Assembly (NCBI RefSeq): GCF_035046505.1 | Contig: NC_089825.1 | Location: forward strand, 1,453,029 to 1,517,028 | Direction of reading: 5' to 3' | Source: Tiliqua scincoides | Taxonomy: Eukaryota > Chordata > Lepidosauria > Squamata > Scincidae | Length of the DNA: 64,000 bases | Part shown: one piece after another, positions 10,337-23,800 of the stretch | How positions within the stretch are numbered: the first letter of the stretch is position 1 | How the letters are laid out: every line of letters begins with the position of its first letter | Translations under genes and position numbers: made by a program | The notes under the pieces: model-generated | Told to the model about the DNA's origin: nothing | Database searches by the model: none | The model's input: only the letters and a program-made list of their open reading frames with translations

Positions 10337-11703
10337 GGAGAGCTGCTGCCCGTCACAGCCAGCAATGCTGAGCTCCATACATGGCTGCTTCATATCCGCA
10401 TCACAGCCTCAACTTGGTCTGGGGGACATGGTTTTTCTTATGGTGTAGAGCAGCACCGATTTACAAGGTGCCTCCGTAAGCCAGAGAAGAGAGATCCCTG
10501 CCCCAAATCACTTACAGTCCAGCTTTTGGTGATGATGGAGGCAACAATAGCAGTAGATAGCAAGTTTGGCTTGTTGGGAATCCGCACACAAGCCACAGTG
10601 ACACTAAGCCCCAGAGGAGGCGTTTAAGGAAGAGAAAGAGGTGGTTTCCTGGGGGCCTTCAGAGAAAGTTCCAGGCACAAGAGGCAACCTGGGAAGGCTG
10701 GCAAAAGAGGAGAGCAAGAGACCATCCAGCAGCTGACCAGGGGCAGTGGAGGAAGCAGAGTCCATGGCACCTGGGGGAGGGGGTCAAATAAGGGCAGAGA
10801 GGCAAAGAGTTTGAGAAGGTTAAAAGCAAGGACAAGGTGGTATAGAAGGGAAGGTTGAGGAACAGTCCTTATAGCACAAGGTCAGAGCAGAGGATTGTTT
10901 CAGCCCCAGAGTTTGGATAGGTGAGAGGTGGAGAAAGAGAAGAGCGGAAAGCAATCTCATCCCAGAGTGTGGCTCCAAGGCCTTGTTCCTGCTCCAAGTT
11001 ATAAACCACCAGTTGTGTGGAAGCCCCACATAGCTGATCAACAACCACCTAGTTCCACATGGTCTGCATGAGCATCATGATGTGGAGATAAATCATGATG
11101 TGGGTGTCTGTCTCTGCAGGGAAGGTCTTCCTTTCTGGATCAGAGTAGTTCATGGAGGCCAGGGCAATGGTAGTAAGGCAAGTTCTCCTAGAGGGCAAAG
11201 TGCTGGGCTGGATGACTGTCCTGCCTGCCAAGTCTGTGGCTGTGTGAAAGCGGCTCCTTTTCTGCAAAAGAGCTCAGTGCTCGTTGCCCTGCATGCAGCT
11301 CTCGCCCTGTGTGCCTTTTTTGCACAGCTGGGTACATTTCTGCGGCTTGGTACTAAAACAAAAGAATAATCATTGTAGTGGAATGAACTGGGAAGGCTTT
11401 GTGTCAGTCCGAGACCCTCCTTTCTTACTGTGAACAGACCAGTTCTACAGCTGAGTAATACCAGGAGGGAGAGAGAGAGAGAGAAAATGTATGGGGGAAG
11501 GACATACATATAAAGTGGTTTTTGCTTTTTAAAAACAAATGTAAGTGGCAAAGTAAGCTCAGCATATTCACTATTCTTTTTAAACCTTTGAGTGTCATAT
11601 TATTTATTTCACACTTCTAGCCTGCTCTTCTGCCAGGGAGGTCAGGGCAACACAGGTAGGATAGGAATTATCCTCCCCCCCCCCCCCACAACAGGCCCAT
11701 AAG
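10337..11703. other. Intergenic stretch, nothing recognised
   Basis: No gene or clear repeat seen. There is a short GA run at 11468-11486 and a C-tract of about 15 at 11674-11688. Confidence 0.3.
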
Positions 11704-11895
11704 CAGTGGCATAGCTAGAGGAGATGCACTAAATTTTGCAGGGAGCCTCACCACAGCATGCAAGTGGTTCCCTCCCCCTTGGAGCCAGAATATGCCTCCA
11801 TTCTGCTCCCCCCATCTGGAATGGCTCCATGGGAGGAGGGAAGCTTGTATGCCAGGTGAGCTCCTTGCAAACCCCCCCCCGTAGCTACACCACTG
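11704..11895. mobile_element. hAT-like MITE family A with 8-bp TSD
   Basis: CAGTGGCATAGCTAGAGG at left and GTAGCTACACCACTG at right, in inverted orientation. Target copies CCCATAAG (11696-11703) and CTCATAAG (11896-11903) differ by one base. 8-bp duplications and CA..TG ends indicate the hAT superfamily. Confidence 0.88.
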
Positions 11896-12239
11896 CTCAT
11901 AAGGCTGGTCCTGAATCCAGGGAAGTGGGAGGAAAGGAAGGGACAAAGGCCAGGGAACCTGGTCGTGGGAGTGGACTGTCCCCTTGGCTGAAAGCACAAA
12001 GCCAGGTGGTTACAACTGATGCTCTGCTCTCTTTGCTGCAGCTGCTTCCTTGACTCTGCCCTTTTCAGGAATAGAGAACGCTGTTTTCCTTCTTGGGGCT
12101 ACTAACAGCAGGGGTGGGGGAATCAAGACTCAAGTAAGAGAAGCAGTGCAGGACAAAAAGGGTCAGATATCCCCCCTCCATTGTGATCCCAATCCAAACC
12201 AGGCTCTCTAGAGTTGTTGCTTAAAAAAGAGAGTTGGGA

Positions 12240-12332
12240 GTTTTGGAATGTGAGCCTATATTTTCCTGAGAGTAAGAACCACTGAACATAATGGGATTGA
12301 CTTCTGGGTACACACACCTAGGCTTGTCTAGT
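12240..12332. repeat. Palindromic element, diverged
   Basis: TTTTCCTGAGAGTAAGAACC..AATGGGATTGACTTCTGGGT matches the two inverted arms of the TCAGAAGTAAGTCC family. Confidence 0.55.
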
Positions 12333-12872
12333 CAGTCATGGAACATCTGGTTTGGCCAAGCCAGGATAGCCCTGGGAGTCCCCTTGGTCATGTGACATTA
12401 GATTAATGCATGCACCATTGGGCATGGGTGAAAAGTATTCCCTCAGCCTGGCAGAACCACAAAGCCTTGGAAGAAAAGTTTCTTGAAAGAGGGCAGAGCT
12501 GCCTGAAGGCCCAAGTCCTCCCCATCCTAGCAATTAAGCAGCAATGGGATCCACGCACCAGCGGCCCACTCCCTCCAGTGCTCCCAGTCTATTTTTGTCC
12601 TTTGCATCTGCTTCTCCTTCCCAGAGCATCTAATTGTTGACATTGCAGAGTCAGCTGGTTTTCCCCTTCCACGGTGCCACATCATCCCAGTCACTGAAAC
12701 TGTCACTCCCAATTAGCACAAGACACTAAGCACGTTCAGAGCTTTCATCCTTTGTGCCAAAACGATAAAAAACAAAGTGTCTAATTTATGTAGCTAAGGC
12801 CAGTTCAAGAATATTTTGTTGCAGAGATGGGAGTGTTCAGTGAAACTTGCTGAGAGATCAGACAGATCAAAT

Positions 12873-13060
12873 CAGTGGTGTAGCCAGAGGGGGTGCAAAG
12901 CACCAAGTTTTGCAGGGAGCCTCACTGCAGTGCATACACCTCCATTTTGCTCCCACTGCCTGGAATGGCTCCAAAGGGGAGGGACAGGGGCTGCTTGCAC
13001 AGTGTGGTGAGGCTCCCTGCAAAAAGTAACTGCTTTGCACCCCCTCTAGCTACACCATTG
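12873..13060. mobile_element. hAT-like MITE family A
   Basis: Ends CAGTGGTGTAGCCAGAGGGG and CCCCTCTAGCTACACCATTG. The arms TTTTGCAGGGAGCCTCAC and GTGAGGCTCCCTGCAAAA are inverted over at least 18 bp. Flanks GATCAAAT and GGTCTAAT agree at 6 of 8. Confidence 0.85.
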
Positions 13061-13187
13061 GGTCTAATATTTCTTCTCATATCTTGTCCTAGGATGTGGA
13101 CCAGCATTAATGTTATTAGTATAGCCCCATCAGCATGCATGATGATGCACAAAGTGCAAGCAGTCAGACCCCTGCCCCAGGGAATAT

Positions 13188-13243
13188 CATAGTTGGCAAC
13201 CTTCAGTCTCGAAAGACTATGGTATTGCGCTCTGAAAGGTGGG
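13188..13243 (-). mobile_element. LINE 3' end only, perfect 11-bp TSD
   Basis: A 56-bp insertion of the UUCG-tail LINE (AGTCTCGAAAGACT on this strand). CCAGGGAATAT is repeated exactly at 13177-13187 and 13244-13254. Confidence 0.88.
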
Positions 13244-13364
13244 CCAGGGAATATACAATCTAACATTTGACACCACAGGGACAACTGAGATTCCTGAGAG
13301 ATGTAGCCATGTAGGAAGTTCACGAAGTTTGAAGGGAGCCTTGCAACATCAAGGTTCAGGAGAA

Positions 13365-13450
13365 GCATTTGGTGAGCCGCTGTGAGATACAGGACTAGAT
13401 GGGCCTATGGCCTGATCCAGTGGGGCTGTTCTTATGTCTTATGTTCTTAA
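13365..13450 (+). repeat. CR1 LINE 3' tail
   Basis: GCATTTGGTGAGCCGCTGTG, then ATGGGCCTATGGCCTGATCC and TTCTTATGTCTTATGTTCTT. Only the last 90 bp is present. Confidence 0.8.
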
Positions 13451-14628
13451 ATCAGAGGCTCTTTCTTTGCACACTGGCCCCCTCTAGTGTGCTTTTATGA
13501 GTAATGCAAGTTCAATCTTCTGCAGCTCTACCAACATTGATTACTACCCTGGCTAGGGTCAACGCGGAGGGCAAAAGAACCACAAACACAGATAACAAAA
13601 GCATTGTTTCACTCTAGTGTTCACTTTTTACACTGCAAATAGCAGGTCACAAGGAACCCCAATCACTGATCAGAACTGGAAGGATAGCCTTTCTGCTGGT
13701 ACTGAACTCCTGAAGCCCCCCATCCCAGGCAAACAGTAGCTGGTAGGGGATTTTCATCAGGAACACAACACAAGAGGATAACTTTATAAAATCCAGATTT
13801 GTAGCCAGGATTGTGTGTGGCACCTGTGATCCCACAGGAAGAGAGAGGAATATCAGAGTGTAGCAATGGCCTCAGAATGCAACTTCCTGAGAATCTCCAA
13901 TTTTCATCCCCATTAAGTGGCACAGAATTGGGGGGGTCCATCTGGGTTCGGCTATGTGTGATTTGGCCAGCCAGAGCACTGACCTCTGGTTCTCTCTTTG
14001 GCCATTTGGTCAAGAGCATCAGGGAGACTCCCAACTCTGAGGTGAGCTGTGGCAAGGAATCAGTCTGCATGCCCTGCTCTCTGGGTGTGGGAGATGCACA
14101 GGGAGGGACTTCTAAAGGCATTCACCTTGAATCCTGGACCCTCCTCAGTCTGAAAGCAGCAACAGTGGCCGCAGAACATGGAGGTACCATCTAATTCTCT
14201 TTTAAAGGGATCCAAGGCTTTTAAACCATTGCACACTTCATCTGTTATTGCCAGCCACCTGCAGTCTCTGCGCTGCCTCAGCTGAACCATGTTCTCCTTC
14301 CACACTCCCCACCCCCACCCCAGGATGACTGAACTGTGCTATTAAGGAGGACAAGCAGAGAAGGCAGTCAAGAACCTCAGGCTCCAGCTCTGCTGCTGTG
14401 GCTTCACCGTTGTTTTTGATTTTCTACTGCTTGCTGCCCTGAGCACCTCAAGAGTTGGGAAAGTGCAGGATATACATTTTTCAACAGAGCACATTTGTGC
14501 AGTCAAGCCACAGTGCAACCCTGACGCTTGCTGCAGCCCGAATACCTTGTCTCGGCTGCATGTGAATGCTGGCACAGAAAGTCTGCGATTGTACAGAAAG
14601 GTGGATTTGATAGTTTGATAATTTCTTC

Positions 14629-14634
14629 TTTAAT
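14629..14634 (-). terminator. Candidate GUK1 polyadenylation signal
   Basis: ATTAAA on the minus strand, about 150 bases downstream of the GUK1 stop. It is the nearest canonical-type signal I found, and ATTAAA is the commonest variant of AATAAA. No cleavage evidence is available. Confidence 0.4.
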
Positions 14635-14781
14635 AGAAAGGCTCCTAGAAGAATTCCATAGTGGATCAGGCTAAAAGGGAATGTGTGTGTGTGTGTGTCA
14701 GTTTCTCTCTAGCATGGAACAGCAAGCAGCGAAAGACACCAGGAATGCTCTGTGAGTTTGAAGCATCTCTGGCCTGGAGAC

Positions 14782-14817
14782 TCAGGACTTCGTGGATTCT
14801 TGTGCCTTCTGGATTTC
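14782..14817 (-). CDS. GUK1: GUK1 coding exon 8 (C-terminus and stop)
   Basis: The acceptor is TTCTCTTTGCAG after a long pyrimidine tract. It encodes [11 protein letters not shown] and then TGA at 14784-14782. The human protein ends EIKKAQRTGA, so length and phase fit. An 11-codon exon like this is normally missed by ORF calling. Confidence 0.92.
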   Translation of the reverse strand, partial: EIQKAQESTKS

Positions 14818-17800
14818 CTGCAAAGAGAAGGAAGAAAGCTTCTAACTCTCTGGTAAGTAACGCTTTGCTGAGATGCCCACACCCCTCTGCACTTTGGTTC
14901 AGGGACCCAGATAAAAACTGTGTAAAATAATGGACTACAGAACCAGAAGCGATTAAATGGATCCTTCAGACTGGGACCAGCCCATCTGCCCCAGCAGGCA
15001 CTCGCAGATCAACCTGCAGAAGACAAATGATCACAGGACCTGCATCAGAAGCAGCACCAAGAGGGAAAATGCCTGTGCAGGATGCTGCTCTCTGGACAGA
15101 GCTGTGGGCAACTCCTAGGGAAAGAGGAAGTCCTCCTTGCACACCATGGCTGGACATGGAGGACCAAAGTGTTAGTCCTGCCACTCAAGAAACCTACTAA
15201 ACACGCAACCAGCTATTTTGACTTTGCTCATCTCTTCCTAGTTTTGTGCCCCTCCCTGTAGGGAGGGGGCCAGGGTAGGGGTTTCCCTACCCCCAACCTT
15301 GGCTCCCAACTCGTAGTGCTGTCAGCCTTCCCAGCCTCTCCTGCAACACAGAAGCAGCTCTCTTTCCAGGATCTATGTGGTGCTTTTCTCCCTGCCTGTG
15401 TCCCCTTGGTTGGGCCTTTGTGTCTGGAATGAGGCTTTGTTCAAAGTTTGTATCTCATTTATCTCAAAGCAGTCAAATAGCTCAGAAATCAAAAAATTTC
15501 TGAACATTCAGCAGCATTACTCCAACTCAGCCAATCATTTTGTGATGCTCCTGGGCAATGGCTGGTTTTTTAGTTTTGTTTATAGGCGGGAGATCATTGT
15601 GGAGGAAGTGTGACTTTCTACTTCCAGCACTGAAGAAACACCTATGAGGTTTAGGGAAGCTCACCTTTTCATGTTTCACCTTTTCTTGCACTGCCCTGCT
15701 ACTTTGTGGTCCTTTTCCTTTGATAAGAACTGAGTGATCTCTAGGCAATGGGCACTGCCACCAATTCAAACAGTTCTCTCCTTGCTTAGGCACAGGAGTA
15801 AAGGAGGAGGCTCAGCTTCTCTGTAATCTAAGTGGAGAGTTGCAGAACAAGAAAGCCAAGACACTGACCTCTGCTAGAATCGCCTTCAGTTTGGAATAAG
15901 CTTCTTCCAAGTCATTGTTGATAATAATCAGATCAAAAAGGCCGGGTTCTTTACCTGGTGTAAAGACAACACAATTGTGTAAAGACAACTGGTGTAAACA
16001 CAAACACAGAGGATCTTAGAAATATACAGTTCTTTAAGGGCTCGCCCTTTACACCTCCACTCCCCCAAAAAGCAGTGAGCCACAGATACAAAGCCACTGA
16101 GATGTTCAATCCAGTGAAACTACCCCTCCTTCCCCTGACACTCGCCAGACTGGACTCTGCCACCCATTCAACAGACAATCCCCAATAGGAAAGCTTCTTG
16201 CAGCCAGTTATCCCTGGAACAGTTCACTTTCCCAAGGAAAAGTGTTGCTGATTTTTAGTGAGACATATATATGGTTGGCACCCTTCAGTCTCGAAAGACA
16301 ACTCCAAACCATTTCTGGTGGATAATTATTTTACTTGTCAGATTTTAAATCCCACCCTTCCTCCAAGGAGCTCATTATGGTGTACACGGAGGTCCCTCCT
16401 CCTCCCATCTGCACAACCACCCTGTGAGGTAGGTTAAGCTGACAGGCCCAACATCACCCAGCTTCATGGCTAAGCAGGGACTAGAACCCAGGCCTCCCTG
16501 TCCCGGGTCCAAAATTCCAACTGCTGTCACACACGGGCTTTTTTAAATCACTGCAACATGTTCCTCATTTCCCCTTATATCCAGGGGAAAAAATGGTATG
16601 TGGGGAAGAGTTGGAGCAACAGCAAAAGAGGAGATGGGGCAGACCCCTATCCAAGGTAGCCCATCCTATCAAGGTGAGCCATGCCCTCGTGCCTGCCTTC
16701 TGCCCACCCGCCCCTGCTGGCCACTCCTTTGTACTCACTCAGTTCCATGTCAATGCAGGCTGCATTCAGCCGCTTTTGTAAACTCTCCTCTGTTTCCGTC
16801 TGTCTGTCCCGTAGCCTTTTTTCCTAAACTCCAGGGGAAAACAACTGAAATGCACACGCTCATTGTGGCTTGCCTGTCCCACTGTTTCTGCCTCTCAATA
16901 CTCCATGCTGCCAATCCCAACCCCCCAGGCTGCCTTAGGCATGGAAGAAGCCAAGAGCCAGAGAGATGCTGTCTCAGGACCAGAGGGCATGTCTTAAACT
17001 GGACTCAGATGATGGAGACTTCTAATTCTCCCTTCAGCAGAAGCCTCTTTGCTGGCTATTCTGTGGGGATTATGACGCTGGGAAAGGAGTGAGGAGATGA
17101 GCCAGAGAAGGACTTCTTCAACTGGACTCCATCAACTTCAATTTTTAAAAAAACACATAGAACTGCTCCATGAAAGCCGACAAGGGCCACCCTTGCCAAT
17201 TAGCCCTGCCCCGAGTCCACCACCAGCTTCAAGCTGGCTCCACACACCAGCTCATCACCCCATAATACAGGAACCATCCAAGGGAGCATGAACTGGGGTG
17301 GGGGAACTAGGATACAGAACGGGATGCTTGTTTCTTAAGTTCTGAGAACCACAGAAACGTGAGCACAGCAGCCTTCCGACGCTCCCCCAAAGAGTATTCT
17401 ATTTCTGTGGGTGACCTGGTCATCGTGAGGCAGCTTTTATACAGAACCAAAAATTAATCACTTTGCAGTCAGGGATGTCAGCAGAACAGTTAAGAGAAAC
17501 CAGACCACCCCCACAAAAAGCAGTGAAGAAACTTCACTGGGAGCCTTGATGGGATGTGATTTCTGAGACCTATGGAGGCAAGTTTGCAACAGCAATCAAA
17601 ATTCTCCATTCTCCTCTGCGACCCCTTGTGGCTGAAACATCTTCCAAAAAGATGTTCCACCTCCCACTCTTCCTTCAAATTCACTCTTCCCCAGAATCCT
17701 TGGGCAACCCCTTAGCTTTCATCCTTTACTAAAATGCAACAATGTGTAGCTACACTGCTAATTTTAACCTTTTGTACCCCCTCCCCTCCTTCCTCTCACT

Positions 17801-20800
17801 CTTTGTCGGCTCCCCCAGTTTTGAAATATAGGCTCCTTGGGTCAGAAGCCCCTTCCTATAAAGCAGCATAGACATTTACACTGGTTTGCACCAGTTACAA
17901 TCACAGCAGGGCAGCATGGCTACCAGATCTTGAGCCACTCTCACCAAGGTTTCTATGGACGGCGGTTGGACAGAGATGTAGATTGGATGAAGGTCGGTTT
18001 TCTTGAGATTCTTCACACCCTGCATGTCGACATCCAGAATACAGATGAGGTTCTGCGCTTGGACAGCCTGAACAGCAGCTTTACTGAGAAGGAGAGGAGA
18101 ACAGTTAATGTTTACAGGGTGTAGATCCTGCTGTGGAAGATGGTTCACAAGACAGTGGAACCTTGAGGACTAGTGCCTTAAATGAGTCAGCACTTAGCAG
18201 CAGTCTAGAAGAGGCATCTCATACAGTGTCTCACTAGGGTTTACGTCACCCGGTGTGGGAAGCTAGCGTGTCACCCCATGATGGACGTCTTCCCATGCAG
18301 TGGACGGAGCAACGCACTGGGCAGTGGGTGTGGTGATGCACCATCGTCCACCCCTTCTGGTTTTTTGGCTATAACTTTTGATAGAAATATTTCAACATGG
18401 TTTGTTTCACTGCATTCTGCATGAAATTATGCATCAAACGATACATAACATGATGGTATTATTTAAAAATACCAAGATTTAAAAATTTTTGGCCAGTAGT
18501 GGTGTCACCTCCCCCCGTGTGTGTCAGCTGGTGTGGCCCACACACCCCCTAGCAACGCCACTGACCTCATAGTTTGCAGTACAGCAATGGCCAAGAGATG
18601 GCTGCCAGCACCACATAGTATTCACCTAGCCTGGCACTACTGATGGCTCTCCAGAGTTTCCAACAGGATCTCTCCTAGCCCTACCTGGAGATGCTTCTGG
18701 GGACCTCCTGCATACCAAGCAGATGCTCTGTCAAAACTCATTCGTGGATCCACCCACCCCCTTGGGTCTTCCACAAGGAAGCTGAAGGTCAGTGGTGAAG
18801 GCAAAAGGTGCTTATCAGAGACACCTGGAACTTTCTCTCCAGACTTAAGCCTTTTTTGTGCAGCTCACAGCTTCTATTTAGGGCCCTCAAGAATCCCAGT
18901 TTAATGTTTAAGGAAAGTTCTAGCTCACACAGCTCCCCTTGAACACATGATTTAAAAACTGTGCACTTTGACTTTGTTTGCATGGAAGCAAACAGATCAC
19001 GCCTCTCCCACCCAAAAGACATACCTTGTTCCATACATATTCCCAGAAAATTCTGCATGCTCAATGAATCCTCCAGCACTGACCTCCTTCTGCATCTCTT
19101 CTCTGGTCACAAAATGGTAATCTGGATAAAAATGATATTTTACATAGCAGCATGTACACAGGAATGCACACTGTATGTACTTCGACATAGACAGTGAAGA
19201 CACTGTTAGAAACACACAACCCTTCACCTGCTCCCTTGGGTCTTCCACGAGTAAGCCTCCCCTCCCAAGAAAATATTCAACTCTGCCAGCTTAAACCATC
19301 TCTAATCACAAGGACTCTCACGGCACAGAGAAGAAGGGCTGGGTGGAGACAACCATAGCGAAGATGAGGATCTAGGACAGTGGTTTGCATACTTTTAGCA
19401 CCGGGACCCACTTTTTAGGATGAGAATCTGTCGGGACCCACTGGAAGTGATGTCATGACTGGAAGTGACATCATCAAGCAGGAAAATTTTTAACAATCCT
19501 AGACTGCAATCCTATCCACACTTATGCAGGAATAAGTCCCATTTACTGTCATTGTTAAAAGAATATACATAGTAGCTTCCTAAATGTACAGGTCTCTAGC
19601 ATTTCTCCAAATGTAGTCACATTCCTTGGTAGCATCAAGTCGAACAGATTAAAAATAAAATATTGAAATGAACGGGGACTCACCTGAAATTGGCTCACGA
19701 CCCACAATCAGGACACTGATCGAGGAGATTCTTCAACATAGGAAGAAAATGCTTATGTAAAGGACCACTTTTCTGTGGTCAGGCTCAAATTATGGAAATC
19801 TCTCCCCAGGTGCATTTGTCTGGGCATGCCCACTGTTCTCTCTTAGAGACCAGGAAAAATCTGCCCTGTTCTCTCATGCTTTTGTTGGTACTTAAGTTCT
19901 CTTTGATTTGCTTTTAAGCTGCCATTGCTGCTGCTTTGGCGGTTCTGCCTTATCTTTTGTACTGATGCCCTTGCTTTTGCTGTGCTTTAAATTAATTTGC
20001 ATGTAAACTGCCCTGAGGGCTCCAGGTTGGAAGCCAGGATGTGCATTTCTTAAACAAATTAAATGAGACCAGCAGGGAATTCCCAGAAATACAAACTCCA
20101 AACCCCAGGGATCCAATCCCAGAAGACACAGTGTCTCCTCTCTGAAACAGGGCTATAAGACTTGCTGATCCTGGAAGCACAATGAAGATCTACAACTTTG
20201 CATTGTGGCCATTTGACAGGCTGCAAAAACAGGTGGTTTATCTGAGTCCCTGGCAGGCTCAGTTCAGCTTCAGGGGCTGCAAGACGCATGGCTCTGCTAA
20301 AAGACAGCACCAGGATCCAGAAGCCAGCTCCTCAGCTAAGGGAGAAAATAACAGCCCACTTTCTATCTACACCAAAGGACACCACTGGATCCTGGGTCTG
20401 AGGGACAGCGTATCCTTGGGGTGGTCTTGGTCACCTGCTCCCACACCCAAGTCTCCCCCTTACTCTAGTTTTACCCAACCTCAGATCACCCACAACTGCC
20501 CCTAGAACAGGCAATTCCTACCTAACCCATCTGACCCTCACTCTTGTGTAACCACAGCCCCCTGCATCATTGGGGCCAAGCACAGGCACATCCTGTCCCT
20601 CACTAACCAGAGTCAATCATTTGTTACAGAGATAGACACTTGAGCTCAGCCTCCCATCTCCCACGGAGGACAGGTCTGGACACTGACCTTTGCCATTCAC
20701 CTCTCCAGGTCTTGGCTGCCGCGTGGTATCTGAAAGCAACAGACGTTTAAGAACAGACAATAAAGCCAACACACCTGATGAAATGCCTGGAAAATCCACA

Positions 20801-23800
20801 ACAGAGCAAAGTTCTCCCCCCCCCCCTCTCCACAATCAAAGCTGCCCTTCGTGGCTTCATTTAAGATTAACTTCCTAGAACCAAGCCAAGGGACCATCAC
20901 AGCCAGTCTCTTGGCATTGCTTTTAAAGCAGATTATCAGGCATGAGAGGCAATGTGGAGAGAGGAGGAAAACATGGACCAGAAAAGTGGTATGGCCTCTA
21001 TTTTTGTAATACAAAACTGATGCGGTGGAGATGCAAGATGGAAGAAGCGGAATACAAAAGACCCTTTCTGGATGGGAAGAAGCAGCTTCTTTATATACTT
21101 GCACTCTTGGACAGAACAGAGAAACAAAAATATAGATATTTTTATCCTATCCAATAGAAATAGAAGGAAAAAAATATGGAGAAAAGTTTGAGCATCAGTG
21201 CACCTCCCCGCAGGACTCAGCACCCTGAAAACATAAGGTTCAAACAGTACTGAACACCATTTGCAGTGTTGGCTTCACTTTTGGGGGTGCTCAAGGACTT
21301 CCTGTGCCGGCCCTGCCGCAACCCTCCTGCATCCCCGCCAGCCCCACAGAGACGGAGCCACTCACGGGAGACGCTGAAGCCAAAGACGTTCTCGTAGTCC
21401 TTCATCAGCTTCTTCAGCAACGTGCTCTTCCCCGCACCTGAAGGGCCAGTCAGGACAACCGGCCTCGGTCCCGTCATCGCTGTGGGGAGACAAGGCAAAA
21501 GTTGCTCCGTGTTAAGGAAGGGGCAGTGGTGGGCATGCTTAAGGGACTTTGACGCCAAGGGCAAGATAATCCGTGGTCACTCACTGCATCCGGATATTCA
21601 CATTCTTTTTCTTTCTACTCCTCAGGAAGCACCCCAGCACATGGCCACTGGTACAGCCCTTCCTAATGTGCTAAGATGTTAATTTAGCATCTCCTTCCCC
21701 CCCCCCACTTTCTTTCCTTACCCCCTCCTTCCTTCTCCTTCCTTCTGTGTCTGATAAGCTAGACTGAAAGTCTGCAAGCAGGATCTCATAACTGTTAATT
21801 CTATGTTTGTACAGCACCTTGGCTTTTACTTGGCAAGGTTAACAACTTGGTTAACAAATAACCATTTTTCTCATAATCATAAAGAGGTGAGAGACAAACA
21901 ACCAGCACAGCACCTGCCTGGAAACCAGTGGTGCAGCTAGACGGGGTGCAAAGCACTCTTGCAGGTACCTGAATGTGCCATGCATGTGACCCTCTCCACT
22001 GGAGCCATTACGGGTGGGGGGAGAAAAACAGAGGTGTTCTCTGAGCACAGAAGTTGTGAGGGACAAGATGCATTTCTTCACATTCTGGGACAAACAAAGA
22101 ATGCGAGGAAGCTCTTCCCATTAGCCAAGGTCCCTCTCACCTCCACGCTGCACTTTCATGCTCACTGCCCCTCATTTGGTGAGTGCCTCACTAGTAATTA
22201 ACAATATTCAGCATGCATGGATCTCTTTTGAAGTGCTCCACCTCCAACAGGTATGTGGTATATGGAGTATCTCCTGGTCGGGATACTTTGGAGGAAGCTA
22301 ATCAGGACAAAGCACCTCTTTCAGTATACAGATGGATGACACTCTTTTATTTAACCCACCACCCTTTTAGTCTTGCGCTGCAATGTTCTGTGTATCTTCT
22401 GCATTTTTGAAAATTTAAACCCGATATCCCCTTTCTGTCCAGTGTGGTTTCAAAGACATGAACCTAACTGATGGAAGTTAAAGTCAAAGCATCACCCCAA
22501 AAGACTGTTTGTAGGGGCACTTGGGAAGGGATTCTAAATATAAAGCTGACTTCAGACAGCCAGAGGCAGACATAAGGACAAGCTGCAGGAGTGCCCTGCC
22601 CTGCCCTGCCCACTTTGCAACAAACCAGTCCTTGCTATGCCGCACTTCCAATTTGCAAAATGCTGCCTAGTCCATCCTTCCAACCCCTGCTGTGAGACAG
22701 ATCATTAGCCCTGTTTCAGAGGCAAAAAGGAAGCTACTTGCCAAAGGCCGTTCAATACAACCCTGCATAAATGGGAACTGTGAACCCTGAACGTCTAGTG
22801 CTGGTTGCAGTTACGGGTAGTCTGTGTCACTGTTTCGAGTTTAGCATTTATTGCAACAAAATACAGTAGAACTTCCAAAGTTAAACACCTCTCTATATTG
22901 ACCACCTCCTTAAGTTGTATCTTGACCACTTCAACTATTGCACAAAGTATTAATTTACCCTCCATAAGTTGCCCACTGAACGCAATACTGTGGGCCTGTG
23001 TTTCGTCTGGTTTGTCCCATCTTGGAAAAGCAAGAAGCTATGCAACAATCCCTCCCCTACGCTTGCTAGCGCGTGTGCAAAAGGGTTTTTATAGGTGGGT
23101 ACACTGCACATAGCCGACAGACCTGCGCCGGCTGCCGACTGTACCTGGATAAGTACCAAGTTGTGAGGGACATGAGATTGCTTGTGCATAGATCCTTCTG
23201 GAGCACTTCTGAATCCCTTCTGATCTTCACCACTCAGAAAAGTTTAGTGTCATCCACAAACTTGTCCACCTCTTTGCTTATCCCTGTTTTCCAGATGTTG
23301 AAAAGCACCAGTCCCAGGACAGATCCTTGAGGCACTCCACTTTCCACCTCTCTCCACTTTTTTTGTCAATTGCCCACTGACACCCACTCTCTGTTTCCTG
23401 GTCCTCAACCAGTCCCCAATCCATGAGAGGACCTGTCCTCTTATTCCTTGATTGGAGTTTTCTCAACAACTTTTAGTGAGGGACTGTATCAAACACCTTC
23501 TGACATTTAGTGAGACCCAGTGGAGGCCACGTAGCCCAAGTAAAAAAGTGTTTTGTTTTTTTTAAAGCTGTTGGGGCTATGTAACATGCTATGGGCTGGC
23601 AAGAGATAGCATTGGTCTGCCTGTCTGCTATGAAACCAAGTATTTTTTTTTAACTTACTATTTTTTTTAAGCTTATAAATTTTCAGTGGTTTTTTTAAAC
23701 ACTGATTGTGGGCTGTTTATTCTCTGTCTCTTAATATAGATATAGATTATATAAATAGTAAGCATCACAAGAGGATCAATTCTCATTGGTATTTGCAATA

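Noticed and set aside
14342-14450. Another possible GUK1 terminal exon (KIKNNGEA)
   Set aside because: No early stop and poor match. It was superseded by 14817-14782.
15640-15690. An alternative GUK1 last exon ([13 protein letters not shown] then stop)
   Set aside because: A weak acceptor and no similarity to the GUK1 C-terminus. The exon at 14817-14782 fits in both splice site and sequence.
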